From LCIL01 sp041480845 (lineage in GTDB: Bacteria; Patescibacteriota; Microgenomatia; UBA8517), in contig JBGPAU010000023.1 of the NCBI GenBank assembly GCA_041480845.1, forward strand, positions 1 to 8,313: DNA of 8,313 nt. Direction: 5' to 3'. Below the pieces are notes generated by a model. The model made no database searches, had not been told where the DNA came from, and saw nothing but the letters and a program-made list of their open reading frames with translations. Within the stretch, counting starts at the first letter, position 1; each line of letters begins with the position of its first letter. Position numbers and translations under genes: made by a program. Shown in pieces: positions 1-5,516 of the stretch.

Positions 1-779
1 ACGCTGGCAGGAGTAATGTTGACTAAGGTTGCAGTAAACGGCCAGCTATTTCCCACATCAAAAGTATGCGGATTGGGCGTTAGGGTAACGGTACATGCAG
101 GAACCGTAATGATTGACGTATTAGAACAGGTTCCTCCCAAACTCAGTGTTGCTGTTGCGGTTATGATAGAAGTCCCTGTAGAAACACCGGTTGCAGTAGT
201 TGCATAAGGCGAGGTCGTATCACTGGCCGGACTTACGGCAGCAACGGCAGGTGTGCCTGAGACAAAGGCGACACTGGAAACAGTATCACCTTGCGGTGTA
301 ACAGTTGCAGTAAGAAGTTGGGTCCCTGCCATTGTAACAGTAGTAGGTGCCGGAGCAAGGCTAAGGGTACATGACGAGCACGGCCCATTATTACAAGCCT
401 GTGTGTGTCCACAACCGTCTGATCGGGTACCGGGCCCGCACGCTCTCGAACATCCACCCCAGCTGGGGGTACAAGCGCCGCAACAACTGCCTCCATTACA
501 GACAGCACAACGATATCCAATACAGTTAGCAGTATCACAACAGGCAAAAGCACCAATACTACAAGTATAGGCACAGTTACTATTACAAGTAACAACTATT
601 TGGTTACTCCAAGCCTGAGTACAATTAGATTTACACCCGATTTTATACTGTACGACCGTTGTTCCCAAACAAGTAGCATTGGGTAAACAAGCCGCACTAG
701 CTTTTGAAGGAAAACCGGCAAATAGTGAAAACACGGAAGAAAAAACAACCAAGCAGATTAAAAACCTTTTCCAATACAT
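1..779 (-). CDS. Secreted cysteine-rich protein with TSP1-like motif and Ig-like (Big-type) repeats, 3' end beyond window
   Basis: The reading frame is open from an ATG at 779 to the left edge, giving 259 visible residues without a stop, so the C-terminus lies outside. Residues 1-29 form a signal peptide: MYWKR, a hydrophobic core (about 6-23), then a c-region ending KASA before A30, a good signal peptidase I site. Residues 31-137 hold 21 cysteines, which suggests a disulfide-bonded exported domain. Within it W107-x2-C110-S-x2-C114-G-x-G resembles the thrombospondin type 1 core. From about 138 the protein becomes Thr/Ser/Val-rich, with one bacterial Ig-like (Big_2-type) repeat (about 138-226) and the start of a second (from about 229, TLTPNPHTF). 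The family is not recognised as a whole. A surface or host-contact protein is an inference from the architecture. It lies 51 bp behind a membrane-anchored protein on the same strand and is divergent from the pilus operon. Confidence 0.82.
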   Translation of the reverse strand, partial: MYWKRFLICLVVFSSVFSLFAGFPSKASAACLPNATCLGTTVVQYKIGCKSNCTQAWSNQIVVTCNSNCAYTCSIGAFACCDTANCIGYRCAVCNGGSCCGACTPSWGGCSRACGPGTRSDGCGHTQACNNGPCSSCTLSLAPAPTTVTMAGTQLLTATVTPQGDTVSSVAFVSGTPAVAAVSPASDTTSPYATTATGVSTGTSIITATATLSLGGTCSNTSIITVPACTVTLTPNPHTFDVGNSWPFTATLVNITPAS

Positions 780-785
780 ATTAAT

Positions 786-794
786 AATATACCA
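786..794 (-). promoter_or_regulatory. Possible extended -10 promoter of the cysteine-rich protein gene
   Basis: On the minus strand TGG-TATATT (794 down to 786) fits the extended -10 pattern TGn-TATAAT, and the ATG follows seven bases later. I see no good -35 at the usual distance. The transcript would have almost no leader, and no Shine-Dalgarno sequence precedes the start codon. The gene could instead be read through from the upstream gene 51 bp away. Confidence 0.3.
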
Positions 795-830
795 ACTAAA
801 GACCAATCTTTCTACCCGGTAGTCCCAAAA

Positions 831-1418
831 CTACTTCTTTAAAATCCTGTACACAAAAAACGGGTAGAAGATATTTTCTCCATTTTTATCGCTCTCCTGC
901 TTGTAATATGCCCAAAGACACTCGGTCTTTTGGCCTTCTTGTCCTTGAGCTTGGCAGTAAGGCATTCCCATGGAAAAGTCAGACGGGACTAAAGACAGGT
1001 AATATATCCCAAACTGATCCCCCTTCTTTAACAAGTCTTTTAATTTTATACTGTCAATAACAGTTCTTTCGCCCGAGGCTTTATCAGAATATGAAGCTTG
1101 TCTGCCCAAGAAGATTTTTCCCTCCTTCAAAACCCCATTGGAACTGTCGGAATAATTAACTAGCAAATAACCCTCGGGGCTGGCTTCTTTAAATTCTTTA
1201 AAAATTGGCTGAAATGCTTTCATCTGCCAGGTTTTTCCCTCGTCTAAAAAAGTTTCGGTATTCGCCGGAAAATACGGGTACTCGGTACTCGGAGATTGAG
1301 TAGCCGGAGGTTGGGCAGCTTGATTTTGTTTTTTAGAACCGGTTTGTTTATAAAGCCAAAAAAGAAATATATTCAATCCCACGAACAACACTAATAATAT
1401 AATCAACCACTTTTTCAT
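831..1418 (-). CDS. Hypothetical protein with one N-terminal membrane anchor
   Basis: The 195-residue product begins MKKW, followed by a single strongly hydrophobic segment (about 4-23), then a Gln/Pro/Ser/Thr-rich linker (about 29-50) and a soluble domain (about 51-195). With the short positive N-terminus the domain should face outside the membrane. It contains a GYLLVNYSDSSNG stretch and repeated aromatic strands near the C-terminus (YYLSLVPSDFSMGMPYC, FYPFFVY). Only two cysteines, C155 and C167, are present and they could form a disulfide outside the cell. I do not recognise the family. Tail-anchored exported proteins of this type are common in Patescibacteria and mostly uncharacterised. 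It is followed on the same strand by the secreted cysteine-rich protein, so the two may form a small envelope operon. The start is the first ATG of the frame after the promoter region, with only a weak GGA 7 bases before it. Confidence 0.8.
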   Translation of the reverse strand: MKKWLIILLVLFVGLNIFLFWLYKQTGSKKQNQAAQPPATQSPSTEYPYFPANTETFLDEGKTWQMKAFQPIFKEFKEASPEGYLLVNYSDSSNGVLKEGKIFLGRQASYSDKASGERTVIDSIKLKDLLKKGDQFGIYYLSLVPSDFSMGMPYCQAQGQEGQKTECLWAYYKQESDKNGENIFYPFFVYRILKK

Positions 1419-1427
1419 CTATTTCCA

Positions 1428-1455
1428 TTATTACAAACCGGCGCGATCTTTACAA
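1428..1455 (-). promoter_or_regulatory. Possible promoter of the membrane-anchored protein gene
   Basis: Read on the minus strand, TTGTAA (1455-1450) and TAATAA (1433-1428) are 16 bp apart, an acceptable sigma-70-type pair. The expected transcription start is only a few bases before the ATG at 1418, so a very short leader is implied. This lies in the divergent intergenic region shared with pilM. Confidence 0.35.
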
Positions 1456-1479
1456 GTTGGTAAGTATTTTTAGAGCCAA

Positions 1480-1495
1480 TTGACCAGTTGACCCG
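1480..1495 (+). repeat. Direct repeat TTGACCNG x2 at the pilM promoter
   Basis: Two adjacent 8-bp units, TTGACCAG and TTGACCCG, differ at one base and have a period of 8 bp. They overlap the proposed -35 element. The duplication may be a slipped -35 or part of a regulator site; the sequence alone does not decide. Confidence 0.6.
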
Positions 1496-1509
1496 ATCAT
1501 TAATATATT
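1480..1509 (+). promoter_or_regulatory. Likely pilMNO promoter
   Basis: TTGACC (1480-1485) and TATATT (1504-1509) are separated by 18 bp, close to the sigma-70 consensus. Transcription would begin near 1516, about 15 bases before the pilM ATG. A second copy of TTGACC at 1488-1493 lies too close to this -10 to pair with it, and pairs only poorly with TAAATG at 1512-1517. Confidence 0.45.
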
Positions 1510-1530
1510 GTTAAATGTATATATCCTGCC

Positions 1531-2541
1531 ATGGTCGGAATAGATATAGGAAGTAAAACAATCAAGATAGTAGAGATTGAAAAAGAAGGGAATGGGTATT
1601 CCCTTAGCGCTTCAGGAATTGTTGGTTACTCCGGAATTACGGTTGATAAGATGACTGATGAAAAGGAAATGGCTTCATTGGGGCAGGTTGTTAGAAAACT
1701 GCATAGTGAGGCGGGAGTATCTTCAAAAGATGTGGTAATTTCAATTCCGGAACCTCTTGTTTTTACCCGTACTATTAAATTTCCGCTTTTGACGGATGCC
1801 GAAATTGCCTCAGCCGTGAAATGGGAATCGGAACAATATATCCCCATTCCGGTAAACGAGGCGATAATTCAGCACACGATTTTGTCGAGGAACGAAAAAG
1901 CCTCTCCTCCTGAAGTGCTGGTGCTTCTTGTGGCCGCTCCCAGAGCAATTGTCGAGAAATATATTAAGGTTGTTCAGTTTGCCGGGCTTAATGTTGCCGC
2001 AGTTGAAACAGAGCTCATTGCCCTGACCCGTGCTTTGGCTCCGCCGGACAGAACGGTCCTATTGGTAGATTTTGGCGCGGCGTCAACTAATATTGCCATC
2101 TCCAAAATGGGGCTTTTGTCTTTTTCCCGATCAGTTTCGATTGCGGGTGAGGCTTTTACGAGAGCCGTTTCTCAAGGACTAGGAGTTACCCCCGAGCAGG
2201 CGGAAGAGTATAAAAAAACATATGGCCTTACTTCAACCCAGCTTGAGGGCAAGGTTAAAGGTGTGCTTGAGCCGGTTTTAAGACTGGTTGTTGATGAAAT
2301 CAAAAAGGCGGTAAGTTATTACCTGTCTGAAGAAAAGGGTGAAACCCCCACAGCCCTTATCGTAACCGGCGGATCAAGCGCGGTACCCGATATTATTCCC
2401 ATGCTGACAAAACTAATTGGAATGGAAGTTTTGGCGGGAAATCCTTTTGCGAAAGTAAAAGTAGATACCGGGACTGCTCAAAAGCTGGCCCAATATGCTC
2501 CTCTTTATGGTGTGGCAGTGGGCTTAGCCATGAGAGAATGA
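1531..2541 (+). CDS. pilM: Type IV pilus assembly protein PilM (actin-like ATPase)
   Basis: PilM is a cytoplasmic actin-fold protein that binds the N-terminus of PilN and links the pilus motor to the membrane platform. The 336 residues show the expected order: a phosphate-1 loop GIDIGSKTIK (3-12), the SHS2-like 1C region with EPLVFTRTIKFPLL (74-87) and the family-typical W98-E-S-E-Q-Y-I-P-I-P (98-107), a phosphate-2 loop LVDFGAASTNIAI (178-190), and the adenosine-side motif ALIVTGGSSAVP (275-286). The length is within the family range. The start is supported because only two residues precede GIDIGS. No Shine-Dalgarno sequence is seen before it. It is the first gene of pilMNO, with pilN starting one base after its TGA stop, so translation of the two is probably coupled. 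Confidence 0.95.
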   Translation: MVGIDIGSKTIKIVEIEKEGNGYSLSASGIVGYSGITVDKMTDEKEMASLGQVVRKLHSEAGVSSKDVVISIPEPLVFTRTIKFPLLTDAEIASAVKWESEQYIPIPVNEAIIQHTILSRNEKASPPEVLVLLVAAPRAIVEKYIKVVQFAGLNVAAVETELIALTRALAPPDRTVLLVDFGAASTNIAISKMGLLSFSRSVSIAGEAFTRAVSQGLGVTPEQAEEYKKTYGLTSTQLEGKVKGVLEPVLRLVVDEIKKAVSYYLSEEKGETPTALIVTGGSSAVPDIIPMLTKLIGMEVLAGNPFAKVKVDTGTAQKLAQYAPLYGVAVGLAMRE

Positions 2542-2542
2542 T

Positions 2543-3073
2543 ATGCCTGTTAAACTTAATCTTTTACCGCAGGAACTTGCAGTAAGCAAAGGTCTTAGCA
2601 GTTTTCTAAAAACCACCAGAGCATTGGGGGTTATAGGAATCGCCGCCTTTTTTATTTTTGGTATAGGAGTTGCAGCCTTTTTTATATTTAGTACGATCAG
2701 CTTAAACGGGATAAATGCAAATATTACTAAATTATCGGATCAAGTTTCTTCCCAGCAAAAAAGTGAGCAGCAGATTATTTTGATCAAGGATAGAGTTACA
2801 AAAGTAGCCTCCGTTCAGGCCCTTCCGAATACCTTGCCGAATCAAACCGCGGTGGAGCCTATTTTGGCCGGCATTTCGGCAGCGAGTTCGATCAACCAAA
2901 TTTCAATAGATCCCGCCTCCGTTACCCTGTCAGTAGTCCTTAAGTCAAATTCTGACCTTTCGGCCTTTTTAGAGTCATTTCAGTCAATCAAAGTTTTCAA
3001 ATCGGTTAAAATGACGTCTTTTAATCTTAGCCCTATTAACGGTTATTCGATTGAGATTAATGCCATTAAATAG
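2543..3073 (+). CDS. pilN: Type IV pilus assembly protein PilN
   Basis: PilN is a bitopic inner-membrane protein that pairs with PilO and docks PilM through its short cytoplasmic tail. The N-terminus carries the conserved docking motif as K4-L-N-L-L-P9. One membrane segment spans about residues 28-50, followed by a helical, probably coiled-coil stretch (about 54-90, Gln/Ser/Lys-rich) and a C-terminal alpha/beta (ferredoxin-like) domain (about 103-176). The product has 176 residues, normal for the family. The membrane helix contains a near duplication: AAFFIF occurs twice, ten residues apart. The assignment rests on the tail motif, topology and position between pilM and pilO, since sequence conservation in this family is low. 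Confidence 0.88.
   Translation: MPVKLNLLPQELAVSKGLSSFLKTTRALGVIGIAAFFIFGIGVAAFFIFSTISLNGINANITKLSDQVSSQQKSEQQIILIKDRVTKVASVQALPNTLPNQTAVEPILAGISAASSINQISIDPASVTLSVVLKSNSDLSAFLESFQSIKVFKSVKMTSFNLSPINGYSIEINAIK
2645..2685 (+). repeat. Short duplication inside the pilN membrane helix
   Basis: GCCTTTTTTAT occurs at 2645-2655 and again at 2675-2685, a period of exactly 30 bp, and the surrounding codons give GIAAFFIF and GVAAFFIF ten residues apart. Either an old in-frame tandem duplication or convergence on hydrophobic Phe codons would explain it. Confidence 0.5.
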
Positions 3074-3080
3074 TAGTCCT

Positions 3081-3767
3081 ATGAAAAGTATATTAAAAAA
3101 TTTACCTGAAAATGTAAGGCAGACAGTTGCCGCCGGCGTTCCTCTTGTGATCGTAATAATCCTTTTTATTTTGGTTGGAAGGTTTGGTGTCTCAAAGGTG
3201 CTTGGTGTGCAATCGGAAATTAAGTCTGCCAAAAATACGGAAGGAATATTAACTCAAAAATTAAGCCTGCTTCAAACCCTTTCCACTGACGCGGCATCTA
3301 AAACGAACCTGGTGTCCTCGGCCTTACCTGCTGAAAATCCTTCCCTTGCCGTAATATCGCAATTAAAGACATCGGCGGGAGCGGATGGTGTCGTCCTTTC
3401 GGCTGTTAAGTCCGGTGCAGGTCCTTTGAGCTCTTCCGGTCTAAACGAAGCCAATATATCCTTTACCGTGGAAGGCGCAAGAGCGCAGGTTTTCACTTTT
3501 TTGGCTAACATAGCCAAAATTGCCCCCATTACCATTGTCAATAAGATCAGTGTAACAGAGGCTGCCGGAAACGTCACGGCGGATATAAGCGTAAGATCGT
3601 TTTGGGCGGATTTTCCCAAAACCATTCCTTCCGTGACTACGCCGATTACGGATTTTACGGCGGGAGAAAAAACAATTTTGACAAATATTGCAAGTTTGAC
3701 TCAACCAAGCTTTATGCAGTTAACTCCTTCACAGGGAGAGGTTAATCCTAATCCTTTCGGACAGTAA
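3081..3767 (+). CDS. pilO: Type IV pilus assembly protein PilO
   Basis: PilO forms a heterodimer with PilN in the inner membrane and helps align the pilus platform. The 228-residue product has a short cytoplasmic tail, one membrane helix (about 17-33, VAAGVPLVIVIILFILV), a coiled-coil segment (about 44-80) and a ferredoxin-like domain (about 85-178) ending in SFWADFPKTIP. A low-complexity Thr/Pro/Gln tail (about 183-228, ending NPNPFGQ) follows. I chose the ATG at 3081, which gives a normal MKSILKNLP start 7 bp after pilN; an earlier in-frame ATG at 3051 would overlap pilN by 23 bp and add a polar extension. It is the last gene of the operon. No PilP gene follows: the next gene is on the other strand 16 bp away. 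Confidence 0.85.
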   Translation: MKSILKNLPENVRQTVAAGVPLVIVIILFILVGRFGVSKVLGVQSEIKSAKNTEGILTQKLSLLQTLSTDAASKTNLVSSALPAENPSLAVISQLKTSAGADGVVLSAVKSGAGPLSSSGLNEANISFTVEGARAQVFTFLANIAKIAPITIVNKISVTEAAGNVTADISVRSFWADFPKTIPSVTTPITDFTAGEKTILTNIASLTQPSFMQLTPSQGEVNPNPFGQ

Positions 3768-3783
3768 TTCATTGAAGCAACAC

Positions 3784-4008
3784 TTAGCCGACGTTAACGG
3801 AAACCGCGACTTTCTCCAGGGTTGCTCTGACTTTGAGAATATTTCTTAAGGCTTTTATTGTGTGGCCGCCTTTTCCGATAATAAGTCCCATAAGCTCAGG
3901 TGCGGTTTTAATTGTAAAGGAAATTCTGCCGGCATCCTCCGCCTCGATTATTTCAAACTTCTCTTCTCCGAGAAGCCCTTGCAGCAAAAATTCCAGAAGA
4001 TCTTTCAT
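3784..4008 (-). CDS. khpA: KH-domain RNA-binding protein KhpA
   Basis: This small protein (74 residues) is a single KH domain. It shows the GxxG loop as G45-K-G-G48 within MGLIIGKGGHTIKALRNIL (40-58), preceded by DLLEFLLQGLLGE and the strand ISFTIKTAPELMG. In bacteria KhpA, usually with KhpB/Jag, binds RNA and affects cell division and small-RNA regulation, and its gene commonly sits right after rpsP, as here (3 bp gap). It is the last gene of the operon; the usual followers rimM, trmD and rplS are absent. Unlike most genes in this window it has a recognisable ribosome-binding site. Confidence 0.92.
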   Translation of the reverse strand: MKDLLEFLLQGLLGEEKFEIIEAEDAGRISFTIKTAPELMGLIIGKGGHTIKALRNILKVRATLEKVAVSVNVG

Positions 4009-4011
4009 ATA

Positions 4012-4233
4012 TTACTTCTCCATCAGCCTTTTAACGGTGGCGCTCATACCGGCTCCCTTTTTGATCAGAATTTGTATTTTCTCTTTCTCAAGTTTTAATT
4101 CTTTTTTGGCCGGATTCCAGGTTCCGACTATCTCCAGATATTTTCCTGTTGTCTTTTTTCCTGAGTCAAGAGCCACGACTCTGTAAAAAGGAGCCTTTTT
4201 TCTGCCGTATCTTGAAAGCCGGATTGTCACCAT
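4012..4233 (-). CDS. rpsP: Small ribosomal subunit protein bS16
   Basis: bS16 is an assembly protein of the 30S subunit that binds 16S rRNA. The N-terminus MVTIRLSRYGRKKAPFYRVV (1-20) is the family signature, followed by D23-S-G-K-K and GKYLEIVGTWNP (30-41), then the basic segment KIQILIKKGA (52-61) and the final helix. The length, 73 residues, is slightly below the usual 80-90 because the C-terminal extension is missing. It starts 7 bp after the rnc stop and ends 3 bp before khpA. No Shine-Dalgarno precedes its ATG, so translation is probably coupled to rnc. Confidence 0.97.
   Translation of the reverse strand: MVTIRLSRYGRKKAPFYRVVALDSGKKTTGKYLEIVGTWNPAKKELKLEKEKIQILIKKGAGMSATVKRLMEK
4018..4021 (-). 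promoter_or_regulatory. Shine-Dalgarno GGAG of khpA
   Basis: GGAG lies nine bases before the khpA ATG, inside the last codons of rpsP. It is the only clear Shine-Dalgarno match at a start in this window and supports the chosen khpA start. Confidence 0.6.
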
Positions 4234-4240
4234 ATGGAGG

Positions 4241-4912
4241 TCATTGTACCTTTTTTGCCAGTACCTGTCTAGCAGCTTCCTGTTCGGCTTCTCCCTTGCT
4301 CTTTCCCGTACCGGTTCCCCAGGTTTCGCCCTTAACTATTGCTTCTATCACGAATTTTTTGTCGTGATCGGGGCCGGACTCCTCTGTAACCTGATATTTC
4401 GGTGCGGGGAAACCTTTTGACTGAACAAGTTCCTGAAGCTGACTTTTGGCGTCTTTTAAAGGTTCGCTAGCTTTCTTTTCCACCTCCGAGAGTAAATTGG
4501 CTTTAATAAATTTTTCGGCGGCTACTATTCCTCTATCAATAAAAATTGCTCCGATTATGGCTTCAACCGTATCGGCAAGAAGGGAAGTATTAGTCCTTCC
4601 TCCGCCGTCGATCTCTCCCTTTGAAAGAAAAAGTTCGGGGCCAAGCTCCAGGAGTTTGGCGACTCTGGCAAGGGCCGCGGTATTTACAAGATTTGCCCTA
4701 AGAACCGTAAGATATCCTTCTTCTTTATCGGGAAACTGATTGTAGATTTCTTTAGACGCAACAAACTCAAGAATTGCATCGCCCAAAAATTCCAGACGTT
4801 CATTTGATGATCTTTCGCCTTTATGTTCGTTTACCCAGGAACGGTGGGTGAGAGCCATATCAAGTAGTCCTTTGTCCTTAAATTCTTGCCTAAGTGTCTG
4901 AATTTTTTTCAC
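4241..4912 (-). CDS. rnc: Ribonuclease III
   Basis: RNase III cuts double-stranded RNA, notably the precursor of 16S and 23S rRNA. The 223-residue protein has the catalytic domain (about 1-145) with the signature N37-ERLEFLGD-45 and the second motif LLADTVEAIIGAIFID (111-126). The metal-binding acids E38, E41, D45, D114 and E117 fall at the same numbers as in the E. coli enzyme. A double-stranded RNA-binding domain covers about 153-221, ending in the typical GKSKGEAEQEAARQVL helix. The start codon is GTG at 4912, overlapping the stop of the acyl-carrier-like gene in a GTGA arrangement. All key residues are present, so an active enzyme is expected. Confidence 0.97.
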   Translation of the reverse strand: MKKIQTLRQEFKDKGLLDMALTHRSWVNEHKGERSSNERLEFLGDAILEFVASKEIYNQFPDKEEGYLTVLRANLVNTAALARVAKLLELGPELFLSKGEIDGGGRTNTSLLADTVEAIIGAIFIDRGIVAAEKFIKANLLSEVEKKASEPLKDAKSQLQELVQSKGFPAPKYQVTEESGPDHDKKFVIEAIVKGETWGTGTGKSKGEAEQEAARQVLAKKVQ

Positions 4913-5151
4913 TGGTGTTCTGTTAAGGCCTCAACTAAGTCAAGAAACGTTTCCGTCTCCGTGAGATCTACTCCCGAAGTTTCCATACCCATTCTGGCCA
5001 AAATTTCCATGAAATCGGTCAGGTCGGTTGCCTTCATATGCAAATCTTCCGTGAGACTGCTTTCATCCTCAATATCTTCAGACTCAACACCCAGAAAATT
5101 TGCCAGCTCGCGTTTTACTATATCCTTGGTTTTATTAAAATCGCCATCCAT
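4909..5151 (-). CDS. acpP: Acyl-carrier-protein-like protein lacking the phosphopantetheine serine
   Basis: The 80-residue acidic protein has the length and pattern of acyl carrier proteins: helix I (about 5-19), a FLGVESEDIEDESSL loop (19-33), T-EDL before helix II, and a C-terminal helix ending EALTEHQ. It also sits directly before rnc, as acpP does in many bacteria. Where ACPs have the DSL motif carrying 4'-phosphopantetheine, this protein reads ATDLTDFMEIL (41-51), with Asp43 in place of Ser and two extra residues after EDL. No serine lies between S32 and S59, so ordinary loading by a holo-ACP synthase should be impossible. The codons (GCA ACC GAC CTG) show no frameshift. A non-acylated structural or regulatory role is an inference. 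It begins 3 bp after nusB and overlaps rnc by 3 bp at its stop. Confidence 0.75.
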   Translation of the reverse strand: MDGDFNKTKDIVKRELANFLGVESEDIEDESSLTEDLHMKATDLTDFMEILARMGMETSGVDLTETETFLDLVEALTEHQ

Positions 5152-5154
5152 TTT

Positions 5155-5514
5155 TTAAGTTTTTTCTTCGTCCTTATATATTGTACCAAGCACCCCGTTA
5201 ATAAATGAAGAGGAGGATTCGCTTCCGAATTCTTTGGCAAGCTCGACCGCTTCGTCAATTACAACCTTAGGAGGAGTTTCCTCATTTTCGAGCTCAAAAA
5301 CCGCAAGCCTAAGAACTGCCAAGTCTATTTTATTCAATTTGTCGATGGGCCACTGAGGTGCCGCATCCCCTATCAATTTGTCAAGTTTTTCCTTTTGGTT
5401 GAGAATTGCCTGTACAAGCTCCGAGCGGTTTGGCTGAGGCGAAAACGTTTCGGCAAAAAGCGTTTTTACGGCTTCCCGGCGCCGGAGATGCCTGGGGTCA
5501 GTTGGAGTTTGCAT
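5155..5514 (-). CDS. nusB: Transcription antitermination factor NusB
   Basis: NusB binds NusE (S10) and boxA RNA in the rRNA antitermination complex. The C-terminal half is diagnostic: INKIDLAVLRLAVFEL-like helix (about 60-75, read DKLNKIDLAVLRLAVFEL), then P-P-KVVIDEAVELAKEFG (81-97) and FINGVLGTI (104-112). The N-terminal helix RRREAVKTLFAETFS (11-25) fits the usual start, but the protein is only 119 residues and the helices between about 25 and 55 are shorter than in E. coli NusB (139). I chose the ATG at 5514, two bases after the rpmF stop; an ATG at 5544 would overlap rpmF by 28 bp. The acyl-carrier-like gene follows after 3 bp. Confidence 0.93.
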   Translation of the reverse strand: MQTPTDPRHLRRREAVKTLFAETFSPQPNRSELVQAILNQKEKLDKLIGDAAPQWPIDKLNKIDLAVLRLAVFELENEETPPKVVIDEAVELAKEFGSESSSSFINGVLGTIYKDEEKT

Positions 5515-5516
5515 TT

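Noticed and set aside
233..595. 120-residue hydrophobic minus-strand frame, and a plus-strand frame at 253-570
   Set aside because: Both lie in other frames over the cysteine-rich secreted protein, whose signal peptide, spaced cysteines and unbroken frame to the edge are far more gene-like. The apparent hydrophobicity arises from Cys/Thr/Val codons read out of frame.
813..823. Palindrome CTACCGGGTAG as a terminator between the two envelope genes
   Set aside because: With a minimal loop the stem is only about 4 bp and no T-run follows, so it is not a credible terminator.
2539..2541. UGA recoded to an amino acid
   Set aside because: TGA ends pilM, the acyl-carrier-like gene and rnc exactly where the families end and the next gene begins, so it acts as a stop.
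3272..3704. Two minus-strand frames (117 and 87 residues) over pilO
   Set aside because: They show no recognisable motifs and lie wholly antisense to a gene with clear PilO topology.
3051..3767. pilO starting at 3051
   Set aside because: It would overlap the end of pilN by 23 bp and add ten residues with no family support; the ATG at 3081 gives a typical start.
3833..5158. Several plus-strand frames over khpA, rpsP, rnc and the acyl-carrier-like gene
   Set aside because: They are antisense shadows with Ser/Phe-rich composition; the minus-strand genes are firmly identified by family motifs.
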